Notes: a model not told the origin generated them from the sequence alone. A DNA stretch of 10,623 bases from Bacillota bacterium (GCA_023435985.1 JAEZKY010000189.1:1-10623); one strand, 5' to 3'; positions 1 to 6,111 are shown, counted from the first letter of the stretch. Translations and numbers: made by a program.

Positions 1-171
1 CCCTACCACTATAGGAAATGAATGTACCCCTCCATCTAATGCTCTTGGAAGATCAGATCCACAGATTCCACAATATTTAACTTTTATTAAGACTTCATCA
101 GTCTTATATTTAGGAATTTCTAATTCTTGTAATTCTACCTTTGAAACTCCGGTAATAACTAATGCTTTCAT
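1..171 (-). CDS. Zinc-dependent alcohol/polyol dehydrogenase, N-terminal part (runs off window)
   Basis: Only the first 57 residues are present; the gene continues past the left edge. The protein begins MKALVITGVSKVELQE and carries CGICGSDLPR (residues 34-43), the signature of the GroES-like domain of medium-chain zinc dehydrogenases. Cys37 is the expected first catalytic zinc ligand, and the usual Gly-His-Glu should follow just outside the window. The Leu-Pro-Arg after CGICGSD resembles galactitol-1-phosphate and sorbitol-type dehydrogenases, but the substrate cannot be fixed from this fragment. The ATG lies two bases after the stop of the upstream sugar kinase, and its ribosome binding site (AGTGAGGT) sits inside the kinase 3' end, so the two are co-transcribed and probably translationally coupled. 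By family it should be a cytoplasmic NAD(P)-linked oxidoreductase converting a polyol to a ketose, or the reverse. Confidence 0.85.
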   Translation of the reverse strand, partial: MKALVITGVSKVELQELEIPKYKTDEVLIKVKYCGICGSDLPRALDGGVHSFPIVVG

Positions 172-173
172 TT

Positions 174-1688
174 TTATACCTCACTTTTTACAAATGTATT
201 TTTCAAATTTTCATATATTTCTAGATATATTGGAAAATATTTTTTATACACTTCATGAGCCTCCATATTAGGTTCATGTATTCTAGTTATCTTTATGGTT
301 TTTCGTACTGCTTCTTCATAATCCTTATAAAGACCAGTACCAACTCCTGCCAATAATGCCGCACCTAATGTTGTTGCAGTATCAGATGTTGGAACCTTAA
401 TCCTCTTTCCTGTTACATCACTTTTTATCTGTGTCCAAGTCTGACTATTTGCAGCCCCTCCAATTGCAACTAGTTCTTCAATATCTACCTCCACTTCTTT
501 AGCAGTTTGTAAATTATGTTCCAAAGAATATGCTGTTCCTTCAAGTATTGCTCTTACTATATGACCTTTTGTCTTATCATATCCAAGACCATAAAATACG
601 CCTTTAGCATGTTTATCCCATATAGGTGATCTTTCTCCTGCCATATATGGCAGATATATAACTCCATCTGCTCCAACATTTATATCTTTTGCTTTATTTA
701 CTAGTGCATCAAATGAATTTTCACCATTTTGTTCTTCTATATACTTTTCATATTCTCCAAATTCATTTCTAAACCACTTAAGACTTCCACCTCCGACTGT
801 TCCTCCTTGTAGTAACCATGCATTTGGAATTACATGAAATCCTAATATTAATTTCTTATGGCCAATAGGTTTATCTAAGCATATGCTCATACCACCAGCT
901 TGCCCACCTTGCTCTTGAGTTTGTCCAAACTCAATAACTCCAGCTCCTAAAGTTCCGCAAGCTGCATCTAATCCACCTGCTACTACTGGCGTTCCAACTG
1001 CTAAGCCTGTTTCTTCTGACGCAATATCGTTTACACTTCCGATAACTTTGTCACAAGGAACAATATCCGGTAACTTTTCTAAGGGGATTCCTAGATCTTC
1101 ACATAATTTAGTATCATATTGTCCTGTTTTCATATCAAAGCAATGTAGCCCATATCCTTGAGATAAATCTTGAGTCATTACTCCTGTCAATTTAAATGCG
1201 ATGTAGCTATTACTTTGAAGAAACTTATAGGTTTTAGCAAATATATCAGGCTTATTTTCTTTAAGCCATAAGATTTTAGGAGTTGTGTACGTGGCATCAA
1301 ATGAATTTCCACTCACTTCAAATATTCTATCTTCTCCTATAGTCTTGATAACTTCTTCACATTGTTTTGTCGATCTTCTATCCATCCAAATCATTGCATT
1401 ATGAAGAGGTTTACCTTTCACATCCACTGGAAGTGCAGCCCATCCTTGACCATCTATACCAATTCCTTTTATTTGTTTAGGTTCAATATTATTATTCCTA
1501 ATACATTCTTTAGTTGCCTCACAAACAGCATTCCACCATTCTTCAGCATCTTGCTCTACAAAGTCTTTTTCCGGATAATATACCGGATATGCTTTGTTAT
1601 TTTGAGCTATTACATGTCCATCTAAATCAAATATTGCAACTTTACATGCCGATGTTCCAATATCTATTCCTAATAATAACTTCTCCAT
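174..1688 (-). CDS. FGGY-family sugar kinase (xylulokinase-like)
   Basis: A 504-residue cytoplasmic ATP-dependent kinase, full length for FGGY kinases. The N-terminal ATPase fold starts LLLGIDIGTSACK (4-16). The second domain has the FGGY signature around GVIYLPYMAGERSP (342-355), followed by GHIVRAILEGTAYSLEHNL (375-393) and the nucleotide-site loop AIGGAANSQTW (408-418). The likely catalytic base is Asp241 in GGLDAACGTLG. The region that is QMHG in classical xylulokinases reads GQGWAALPVD (80-89), so the substrate may not be D-xylulose; fuculose-, ribulose- or other ketose-type substrates are possible. The ATG is preceded by AGAGGTGAA at good spacing. The gene lies 41 bp downstream of the FucU-type mutarotase gene and is nearly joined to a zinc dehydrogenase gene. 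That order suggests a ketose made by the dehydrogenase is phosphorylated here. Family assignment is secure, substrate is not. Confidence 0.93.
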   Translation of the reverse strand: MEKLLLGIDIGTSACKVAIFDLDGHVIAQNNKAYPVYYPEKDFVEQDAEEWWNAVCEATKECIRNNNIEPKQIKGIGIDGQGWAALPVDVKGKPLHNAMIWMDRRSTKQCEEVIKTIGEDRIFEVSGNSFDATYTTPKILWLKENKPDIFAKTYKFLQSNSYIAFKLTGVMTQDLSQGYGLHCFDMKTGQYDTKLCEDLGIPLEKLPDIVPCDKVIGSVNDIASEETGLAVGTPVVAGGLDAACGTLGAGVIEFGQTQEQGGQAGGMSICLDKPIGHKKLILGFHVIPNAWLLQGGTVGGGSLKWFRNEFGEYEKYIEEQNGENSFDALVNKAKDINVGADGVIYLPYMAGERSPIWDKHAKGVFYGLGYDKTKGHIVRAILEGTAYSLEHNLQTAKEVEVDIEELVAIGGAANSQTWTQIKSDVTGKRIKVPTSDTATTLGAALLAGVGTGLYKDYEEAVRKTIKITRIHEPNMEAHEVYKKYFPIYLEIYENLKNTFVKSEV

Positions 1689-1729
1689 GTCTTCACCTCT
1701 TTTAAGTATTATTATTTTTTACACACACC

Positions 1730-2161
1730 CTATTCGGTTACAACACCTTTTTTTATTAATATATTTGCATATAATGCAGACTCACCGGTAACCACTACAG
1801 CATATGCTTTCTTCGATCTTTCATAAAAATCCCACTTGTCCATATATTCAAAGTCAATAAACTTATCATAGTTACTTTTAACTATTTCTCTATATTCATC
1901 CCATATTTTAGGAACTATAGGATCTCCCTTTACTACTTCCATTAAAGCTACTGGACTTTCAACATAAGTGTCTAGCGGAAATAATTTCAATATAGCTTCA
2001 AGAACTTCTGGAACATCATGCCCATCTAATCTTATTAATCTGTTAGAATACGTTCCAGCTGGAAAGTTTCCATCTGATATTACAATTTCGTCTGTATGAC
2101 CCATTTCCATAAGAATTTTTAAAAGTTCAGGTGATAAAATTTTAGGTATTCCTTTTAACAT
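1730..2161 (-). CDS. fucU: RbsD/FucU-family sugar mutarotase (FucU type)
   Basis: 143 residues, the normal length for FucU. It aligns from memory along its whole length with E. coli L-fucose mutarotase: MLKGIPKILSPELLKIL (1-17), EMGHTDEIVISD (19-30), FYERSKKAYAVVVTGE (112-127) and YANILIKKGV (131-140). The family catalyses interconversion of alpha and beta anomers of free sugars (L-fucose, D-ribose and others) in the cytoplasm. His22 and Asp30 of the active site are present. The position that is His in E. coli FucU (SDAHFPA) is Asn32 here (SDGNFPA). The ATG has a strong AGGAGG site seven bases upstream. It is the first gene of an operon with the FGGY kinase and zinc dehydrogenase. An operator-like palindrome precedes it, and a second copy abuts its ribosome binding site, so it is probably repressed by the LacI protein encoded upstream. 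The sugar need not be fucose: no fucose isomerase or aldolase gene is visible. Confidence 0.9.
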   Translation of the reverse strand: MLKGIPKILSPELLKILMEMGHTDEIVISDGNFPAGTYSNRLIRLDGHDVPEVLEAILKLFPLDTYVESPVALMEVVKGDPIVPKIWDEYREIVKSNYDKFIDFEYMDKWDFYERSKKAYAVVVTGESALYANILIKKGVVTE

Positions 2162-2184
2162 ATATCTTCCTCCTAAATGTTTCG
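2162..2184 (-). promoter_or_regulatory. fucU ribosome binding site with adjoining second LacI-type operator
   Basis: On the minus strand CGAAACATTTAGGAGG runs directly into the fucU start. AGGAGG is the Shine-Dalgarno sequence. CGAAACATTT (operator core 2175-2182) matches the main operator at 2207-2214 except for one central base. Core centres are 32 bp apart, about three helical turns, which suits cooperative binding of a dimeric or tetrameric repressor. That it binds repressor is inferred. Confidence 0.45.
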
Positions 2185-2204
2185 TTGTATTTTGTTTTTA
2201 AAAG

Positions 2205-2216
2205 CGAAACGTTTTG
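2205..2216. promoter_or_regulatory. Candidate LacI-family operator upstream of fucU
   Basis: CGAAACGTTTTG contains the perfect 8-bp palindrome AAACGTTT with a central CG, typical of LacI/GalR operators. It starts 11 bases after a possible -10 box, the same position as the copy in the lacI promoter, so bound repressor would block transcription start. Related copies lie at 2175-2182, 3287-3294 and 3427-3434. Confidence 0.6.
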
Positions 2217-2224
2217 TTTTTGTT

Positions 2225-2253
2225 TTTATAAAAATCACGTGTAATAAATTACA
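2225..2253 (-). promoter_or_regulatory. Possible fucU-kinase-dehydrogenase operon promoter
   Basis: On the minus strand TGTAAT (2253-2248) and TATAAA (2230-2225) are separated by 17 bp. The -10 is good and the -35 is poor. Support comes mainly from geometry: transcription would start near 2218 with the operator at about +4 to +12, as in the lacI promoter. The -35 lies inside the hairpin following lacI. Confidence 0.35.
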
Positions 2254-2257
2254 CATG
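2231..2257 (-). terminator. Weak intrinsic terminator after lacI
   Basis: Minus-strand RNA can form a stem CAUGUGUAAU / AUUACACGUG with one G-U pair, preceded by an A-run right after the lacI stop and followed by AUUUUUAU. The stem is AU-rich and the loop short, so termination is probably partial. Some lacI transcripts may read into fucU. Confidence 0.5.
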
Positions 2258-2261
2258 TTTT

Positions 2262-3275
2262 TTACTTAATCTTGCCAATAGATTTAGTAACAAGTAAATC
2301 TGCCTTAAGTCTATTTACTGATGGAAAGTTGCTTTTATCTCCATTCATTCTCTTTAGTAATAACTTTGCTGTAACCTCTCCTATACTTTCCATAGGCTGA
2401 ACAACTACTGAAAGTGGAGGATTTATAACTTTTACCAAATCCATATTATCAAAGCCTATTATTGATAACTTCTCTGGGATCTTAATATCCATTTCATTTA
2501 TTGCCATAATTGCACCAAGCGTCATTTCATAATTTGTTACATATATTGCAGTTGGAGGATTTTTCATCGTCATTAATTCCTTAAATAGAATATATCCACT
2601 GTCCATACGATAATCTCCATATTTTATTAAGTTCGAATCAATTTTTAAAGAATAATCTTCATGAACTCTATAATATCCTTTTAATCTCTGCTCTGCAGTA
2701 TACATTTCTTTAGGTCCAACAATAACCCCAACTCTTCTATGTCCCATAATAAACAACTGTTCAACAGCATTGTATGAAGAGTTTAAATTATCTCCAAGTA
2801 CTACATCACATTGAACTCCTTTTAATAATCTATCTATCAATATTACTGGAGTTCCATTATCTAGTATTTCTTTTACTTCTTTTTCTTCTTTTCCTGATGG
2901 AATCAATACTATTGCATCTACTGACTTGTTCACCAAAAAGTCCAATTTCTTTTTTTCTAATTCATACTCTTGTTTGTAATCACATATTATAGTTCCATAT
3001 CCATCCTTTACAAGAACATCTTCTATTTTAGAAACTATTGATGTAAAAAATAAATTATTTAAATCTGGCAATGCAATTCCTACAGTCTTAGTTTTGTTTG
3101 TCTTTAATCCTCTTGCCATTTCATTAACTTTGAAATTCAACTCATCTATAGCATTTTGAATTACTATTTTATTTTTTTCTAGAACATTTCCACCATTTAT
3201 ATATTTTGATATAGTCGCTATAGAAAGACCTGTTCTTTCAGCCACATCTTTAATCGTAGTACTAATTCTAATCAC
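2262..3275 (-). CDS. LacI/GalR-family transcriptional repressor
   Basis: About 335 residues. The N-terminal helix-turn-helix reads TIKDVAERTGLSIATISKY (7-25). It is followed by the hinge helix region NEMARGLKTNKT (51-62) and a periplasmic-binding-protein-like sugar sensor domain (about 64-333) with GIALPDLNNLFF and IIGFDNMDLVKVINPPLS. This is a DNA-binding repressor that should release its operator, or bind it, on sensing a sugar. It precedes the fucU-kinase-dehydrogenase operon, and AAACGTTT operators sit in front of both units, so it likely controls itself and that operon. The first possible start is the GTG at 3275, immediately after an in-frame stop. However, the Shine-Dalgarno AGGGGGTGAT (3280-3271) overlaps this GTG. 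A start at ATT 3266, eight bases from AGGGGG, would give the more typical N-terminus MSTTIKDVA. Family and role are sure, start is not. Confidence 0.92.
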   Translation of the reverse strand: MIRISTTIKDVAERTGLSIATISKYINGGNVLEKNKIVIQNAIDELNFKVNEMARGLKTNKTKTVGIALPDLNNLFFTSIVSKIEDVLVKDGYGTIICDYKQEYELEKKKLDFLVNKSVDAIVLIPSGKEEKEVKEILDNGTPVILIDRLLKGVQCDVVLGDNLNSSYNAVEQLFIMGHRRVGVIVGPKEMYTAEQRLKGYYRVHEDYSLKIDSNLIKYGDYRMDSGYILFKELMTMKNPPTAIYVTNYEMTLGAIMAINEMDIKIPEKLSIIGFDNMDLVKVINPPLSVVVQPMESIGEVTAKLLLKRMNGDKSNFPSVNRLKADLLVTKSIGKIK

Positions 3276-3280
3276 CCCCT
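3271..3280 (-). promoter_or_regulatory. lacI ribosome binding site overlapping the GTG codon
   Basis: AGGGGGTGAT matches the 16S-complementary AGGAGGTGAT at nine of ten bases, but the first possible start codon (GTG) lies within it. The codon at normal spacing is ATT (3266-3264), not a usual start. This decides, or at least questions, the start of the repressor. Confidence 0.6.
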
Positions 3281-3286
3281 AGACTG

Positions 3287-3294
3287 AAACGTTT
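3287..3294. promoter_or_regulatory. Candidate LacI-family operator, lacI autoregulation
   Basis: CTGAAACGTTTAGC contains AAACGTTT. It begins 12 bases after the lacI -10 box, placing it at about +5 of the transcript. It shares the YGAAACRTTTWG pattern with the sites at 2205-2216 and 2175-2184, suggesting one regulator binds all three. Confidence 0.6.
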
Positions 3295-3305
3295 AGCTTA
3301 TTTTA

Positions 3306-3334
3306 ATCTTAAACCCGATTAATCTATTTGTCAA
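3306..3334 (-). promoter_or_regulatory. lacI promoter, sigma-A type
   Basis: On the minus strand a perfect -35 TTGACA (3334-3329) and -10 TAAGAT (3311-3306) are separated by 17 bp. Transcription should begin near 3299, giving a short leader containing the operator. Confidence 0.7.
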
Positions 3335-3395
3335 TATATTAATTTCATTTATATTTCTATATAATTCTCATCTCATAGAACTTAACGCCTTGTTT

Positions 3396-3436
3396 TTTCA
3401 AAGATAAAACATCAAGTTTCAAAGTAAAACGTTTAA
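3396..3436. repeat. Tandem 21-bp direct repeat with operator-like core
   Basis: TTTCAAAG(A)TAAAAC occurs twice in tandem, starting at 3396 and 3417, 21 bp apart (two helical turns). The second copy contains a further AAACGTTT (3427-3434) and the first a degenerate AAACATCA. It lies about 60-100 bp upstream of the lacI -35 box. It may be an auxiliary operator, with looping to the site at 3287, or a separate regulator site; this is inference. Confidence 0.4.
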
Positions 3437-3495
3437 TTTCATATTAATATTAAATGCTTTTTCTCCTCTTATAAATATATTTTATTAACACAGAA

Positions 3496-3528
3496 GATAA
3501 TTTATATACTGAAAATATACAAATTATC
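3496..3528 (-). terminator. Hairpin after the GntR-type regulator gene
   Basis: Fifteen bases past the stop codon, minus-strand RNA can form a 13-bp stem GAUAAUUUGUAUA / UAUAUAAAUUAUC (one G-U pair) with a 7-base loop. The following UUCUGUGUUAAU is a poor U-tract, so this is a likely but inefficient terminator, or mainly a 3' stabilising hairpin. Confidence 0.5.
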
Positions 3529-3542
3529 CTTTGTATTAACAT

Positions 3543-4253
3543 CTATTTAATACTTACAGTTCTAAATTCTATTTTATCACTTCTATGATGTGCCTTTGAA
3601 TATTCAAAAGGCTGGCCATTATCCAAAAAGCCTACCTGCTCTACTTCAAGTATAGGAAAATTCTCTGCTATTTGAAGGCATTCCTGTTCTAATTCGTTTG
3701 GTAAAATTGCGCGAATTATTCTATGACCACTTTTTATTTTTAACTTTAACTCTTTTTCAATATAACTATAAATCGAATTCAATAGAACATCATTTTTAAT
3801 TCCTGGTATAAGGCTTATAGGCATATATATATATTCAACTACATATGGTTCATCATTAGCATATCTAGTTCTTATCATATAATAGACAAAATCATCACAA
3901 GCTATTTTTAATTTAGTTGCTATTTCTTCACTTGGATGAATAACTTCAAAGTTAACAATTTTTGAAGTTACTTTTTTATCTTTATGAGTCTGAGAAAATC
4001 CACCAAATTGTTTTGCTAAGCTTAATTCTTGAACATCATCATCATTAAGTGCCTTTACAAAGGTTCCAGAGCCTCTCCTCTTTATTACTAATCCTTGAGT
4101 AACTAGTTCATCGACTGCTTTTTTTATTGTAATTCTACTTACTCCATATTGTTCACACATCTCTTTTTCTAAAGGTAATTGTTCATTTGTATTGTATTTA
4201 CCACTTAATATTCCATTTCGTATATCTTCAGCAATTTCCTCATACTTTGCCAT
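3543..4253 (-). CDS. GntR-family regulator with UTRA ligand domain
   Basis: 236 residues from the preferred start. The winged helix-turn-helix spans about residues 1-67 (MAKYEEIAEDIRNGILSGKY; EQYGVSRITIKKAVDEL; RRGSGTFV). A UTRA sensor domain (about 90-235) ends GQPFEYSKAHHRSDKIEF. Members of this HutC/UTRA group usually repress sugar-uptake or glycosidase genes and respond to a sugar phosphate; the effector here is unknown. An ATG five codons upstream (4268) is possible, but AGGGA directly touches it. GGAG lies nine bases before the ATG at 4253, which I prefer. The gene stands alone with its own promoter and a hairpin after it, between the nag genes and the lacI unit. No obvious target gene adjoins it, so it may act on itself and on genes elsewhere. 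Confidence 0.88.
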   Translation of the reverse strand: MAKYEEIAEDIRNGILSGKYNTNEQLPLEKEMCEQYGVSRITIKKAVDELVTQGLVIKRRGSGTFVKALNDDDVQELSLAKQFGGFSQTHKDKKVTSKIVNFEVIHPSEEIATKLKIACDDFVYYMIRTRYANDEPYVVEYIYMPISLIPGIKNDVLLNSIYSYIEKELKLKIKSGHRIIRAILPNELEQECLQIAENFPILEVEQVGFLDNGQPFEYSKAHHRSDKIEFRTVSIK

Positions 4254-4257
4254 AATA

Positions 4258-4264
4258 TTTTTCT
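4258..4264 (-). promoter_or_regulatory. Ribosome binding site deciding the GntR regulator start
   Basis: On the minus strand GGAGAAA lies inside the first five codons of the longer reading and precedes the internal ATG at 4253 at good spacing. The upstream ATG at 4268 has only AGGGA with no spacer. This favours the shorter protein. Confidence 0.55.
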
Positions 4265-4305
4265 CCATTCCCTATAACATAACTTTTTTATGTATTAATT
4301 ATATC

Positions 4306-4331
4306 TTTTGTATATATTATTATATACTAAA
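4306..4331. promoter_or_regulatory. Candidate GntR/UTRA operator over its own -10 box
   Basis: GTATATA-ttat-TATATAC (4310-4327) is a perfect 7-bp inverted repeat with a 4-bp spacer, with TTT/AAA pairing outside it. GTATATAC-like half sites are known for some UTRA-type GntR repressors such as TreR. It covers the -10 box of this gene, which fits autorepression. AT-rich palindromes arise by chance in such DNA, so confidence is moderate. Confidence 0.4.
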
Positions 4332-4348
4332 ATTAACTACTTCCGCAA
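4319..4348 (-). promoter_or_regulatory. Promoter of the GntR/UTRA regulator gene
   Basis: On the minus strand TTGCGG (4348-4343) and a perfect TATAAT (4324-4319) are 18 bp apart, giving a start near 4312 and a leader of roughly 60 bases. Confidence 0.5.
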
Positions 4349-4412
4349 CTTTCCCTATCTTTCTTTGTTTATCTTATTATATTTTAACCTAAAAACGTAA
4401 TATTTAAATAAT

Positions 4413-4446
4413 AAAAAAAGCTATATAAAAATAATTTTATATAACT
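4413..4446 (-). terminator. Intrinsic terminator of the nagR-nagB operon
   Basis: Minus-strand RNA forms a 12-bp stem AGUUAUAUAAAA / UUUUAUAUAGCU (one G-U pair) with a 4-base loop, directly followed by a run of U. It lies about 40 bases after the nagB stop and separates the nag operon from the GntR gene. Confidence 0.8.
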
Positions 4447-4486
4447 TCAAATTCAAATCATTTATTTTAATAATAGTTTTGTTTTT

Positions 4487-5215
4487 CTATTTAATTTTTT
4501 CTGCCATCTTTTCATCTATTATTACAATTACATCTTTATGCAACTTTAAGATTGTTGCTGGATTACTTGTTGTAATATTTCCGTTTAATAATTCTTTTAT
4601 TGCATCTGCCTTATCTTCACCTTTTACTAATAATAGTATTTTTTTCGCCTTCATTATTTGTCCAATTCCCATAGATATAGCTTTAGTAGGAACCTCTTCT
4701 ATTGAATTAAAGAATCTAGAATTTGCTTCAATTGTACTTTGAGCTAAATTAGTTACATGTGTTTCTGAAATTAAAAATTCATCTGGTTCATTAAATGCAA
4801 TATGACCATTGCTTCCTATCCCAAGAATTTGTAAATCAATTCCACCTAATTCATCTATTCTTTTATCATAGTTTTTAGTTTCCTCGTTAAGATCTTTTGC
4901 TAACCCATTTGGAACAAAGGTGTTTGATTTGTTTATATTAACGTGATTAAATAGGTTTTCATTCATGAAGTATCTGTAACTTTGAGAATTTTCTTCTCCA
5001 AGTCCAACATATTCGTCTAAATTCACGGTTTTTATTTTAGAGAAATCTATTTCTTTATTTTTATTCATTTCGATAAGATATTTATATAATCCAACTGGAG
5101 TGCTGCCTGTTGCAAGACCTAAAATAGCCTCTGGCTTTTCATTAATAACTTCTTTAAAAGTTTCAGCTGCAACTTTACTCATTTCTTCATAATCTTTAAC
5201 TACTAGTAACTTCAT
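4487..5215 (-). CDS. nagB: Glucosamine-6-phosphate deaminase (isomerase)
   Basis: 242 residues, the length of the Bacillus-type short NagB. It converts glucosamine-6-phosphate to fructose-6-phosphate plus ammonia in the cytoplasm, the last step feeding amino sugars into glycolysis. Key motifs are LGLATGSTPVGLY (32-44), NLDEYVGL (65-72) and GIGSNGHIAFNEP (132-144). By comparison with B. subtilis NagB numbering, the catalytic residues Asp67, Asn136, His138 and Glu143 are all present. It lacks the extended C-terminus of the allosteric E. coli enzyme, so it is probably not GlcNAc-6-P-activated. It follows nagR by 21 bp with its own AAAGGAGAG ribosome binding site, so it is in the nagR operon and should be induced by amino sugars. 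Confidence 0.97.
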   Translation of the reverse strand: MKLLVVKDYEEMSKVAAETFKEVINEKPEAILGLATGSTPVGLYKYLIEMNKNKEIDFSKIKTVNLDEYVGLGEENSQSYRYFMNENLFNHVNINKSNTFVPNGLAKDLNEETKNYDKRIDELGGIDLQILGIGSNGHIAFNEPDEFLISETHVTNLAQSTIEANSRFFNSIEEVPTKAISMGIGQIMKAKKILLLVKGEDKADAIKELLNGNITTSNPATILKLHKDVIVIIDEKMAEKIK

Positions 5216-5236
5216 TGTTTATACTCTCCTTTATTG

Positions 5237-5962
5237 TTAATTTTTCAAACAAACTCTATATCTATATTTATCTCCTCTTGCTATAGTTATGGTATATTCA
5301 ATGATTTCTTCTTGCTCATATGCTATTCTTTCAAATTTTAAGGCTGCATGTCCTTGCGGTACCTCTAGATAAACACTTTCTAACTTGTTTATCAATACAC
5401 TTTCTATCACTTCCTCTGCAGAAGTAATCTGAGCATTGAATACATTTTTAAATATTTCATATAAAGGATTTTCTTCAATCATATCTTTAGAAAGTTTTTT
5501 AAATCTTTCATATGGCAGATATGTTATTTCATATATCATTGGTATATCATCAGCAATTCTTATTCTTGAAATTTTAAATACAAGTTCATTTTCTTCCATT
5601 TCCAGTTTTCTAGCCACTTTATTGCTGGCTTCTATAACCTCAAAATTTAATAATTTAGATGTAGGATTCTTTCCATGCTTTTTCATCTCTTCAGTAAATG
5701 AAGAAACCTTTATTAAATCTTGTTCTACAACTCTTGGAGATATAAAGTTTCCTTTTCCTTGTACTTTATAGATATATTTGTTTTTTTCAAGCTCGTCTAA
5801 AGCTTCTCTGACTGTAGTTCTACTAACATTATATTTTTTACAAATTTCTCTTTCTGAATCGAGCTTATCATTTTCCTCCATATTATTTTCTATTTTTTCA
5901 ATAAGAATATTCATCAATTGAACATATAAAGGAATTGTTGAATTTTTATCTATTGTATCCAT
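5237..5962 (-). CDS. nagR: GntR/UTRA repressor of amino-sugar genes (NagR-like)
   Basis: 241 residues. A winged helix-turn-helix (about 10-77; NVSRTTVREALDELE at 45-59, KVQGKGNF at 66-73) precedes a UTRA domain (about 88-238) with SSFTEEMKKHGKNPTSKL and SRIRIADDIPMIYEITYLP. In B. subtilis NagR (YvoA) the UTRA domain senses GlcN-6-P or GlcNAc-6-P; R133 and R135 here lie where arginines hold the sugar phosphate in that family (from memory). The gene is upstream of nagB and divergent from nagA. Two TGGT-n4-ACCA-type sites in the shared upstream region are natural targets, so it should repress nagR-nagB and nagA until amino-sugar phosphate appears. The start has GAGGTG six bases upstream. The role is inferred from family and context; it could also regulate uptake genes elsewhere. 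Confidence 0.92.
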   Translation of the reverse strand: MDTIDKNSTIPLYVQLMNILIEKIENNMEENDKLDSEREICKKYNVSRTTVREALDELEKNKYIYKVQGKGNFISPRVVEQDLIKVSSFTEEMKKHGKNPTSKLLNFEVIEASNKVARKLEMEENELVFKISRIRIADDIPMIYEITYLPYERFKKLSKDMIEENPLYEIFKNVFNAQITSAEEVIESVLINKLESVYLEVPQGHAALKFERIAYEQEEIIEYTITIARGDKYRYRVCLKN

Positions 5963-6086
5963 AAATACACCTCATTTAGTTCTAGCAGTTTATCAACAAT
6001 TATACTCTTACTTATTGGAAAAGAAAATATAAATTGCTCAATTCAAGCAGATTATTTGAAAATATTGTTATAAAAAACTAAGTTCT

Positions 6087-6104
6087 AAGTGGTAATTACC
6101 ACTT
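6087..6104. promoter_or_regulatory. NagR operator 1 (nagRB side)
   Basis: AAGTGGTAATTACCACTT is a perfect 18-bp palindrome. Its TGGT-n4-ACCA layout is that of NagR/DasR-type sites (TGGTCTAGACCA). It begins eight bases after the nagR -10 box, covering the transcript start region, so binding would block nagRB transcription. Confidence 0.75.
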
Positions 6105-6111
6105 CACTAAC

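Noticed and set aside
1362..1705. Two overlapping plus-strand open frames antisense to the FGGY kinase
   Set aside because: Low-complexity Phe/Ile/Leu-rich translations that arise from the antisense of an AT-rich gene.
2205..2216. The AAACGTTT sites (also at 3287 and 3427) as CcpA cre elements
   Set aside because: The cre pattern TGWAANCGNTNWCA needs TG six bases before CG and CA four bases after it; these sites do not fit that register, while they suit a LacI-paralogue palindrome.
3425..3475. Minus-strand AGAGGAG followed by a seven-codon frame (MKLNVLL) upstream of lacI, as a leader peptide
   Set aside because: The Shine-Dalgarno is about 20 bases from the ATG, the frame is tiny, and it lies far upstream of the predicted lacI promoter start.
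5436..5771. 111-codon plus-strand frame rich in Ser/Leu/Phe over nagR
   Set aside because: Mirrors nagR coding sequence; the apparent membrane-like character is an antisense artefact.
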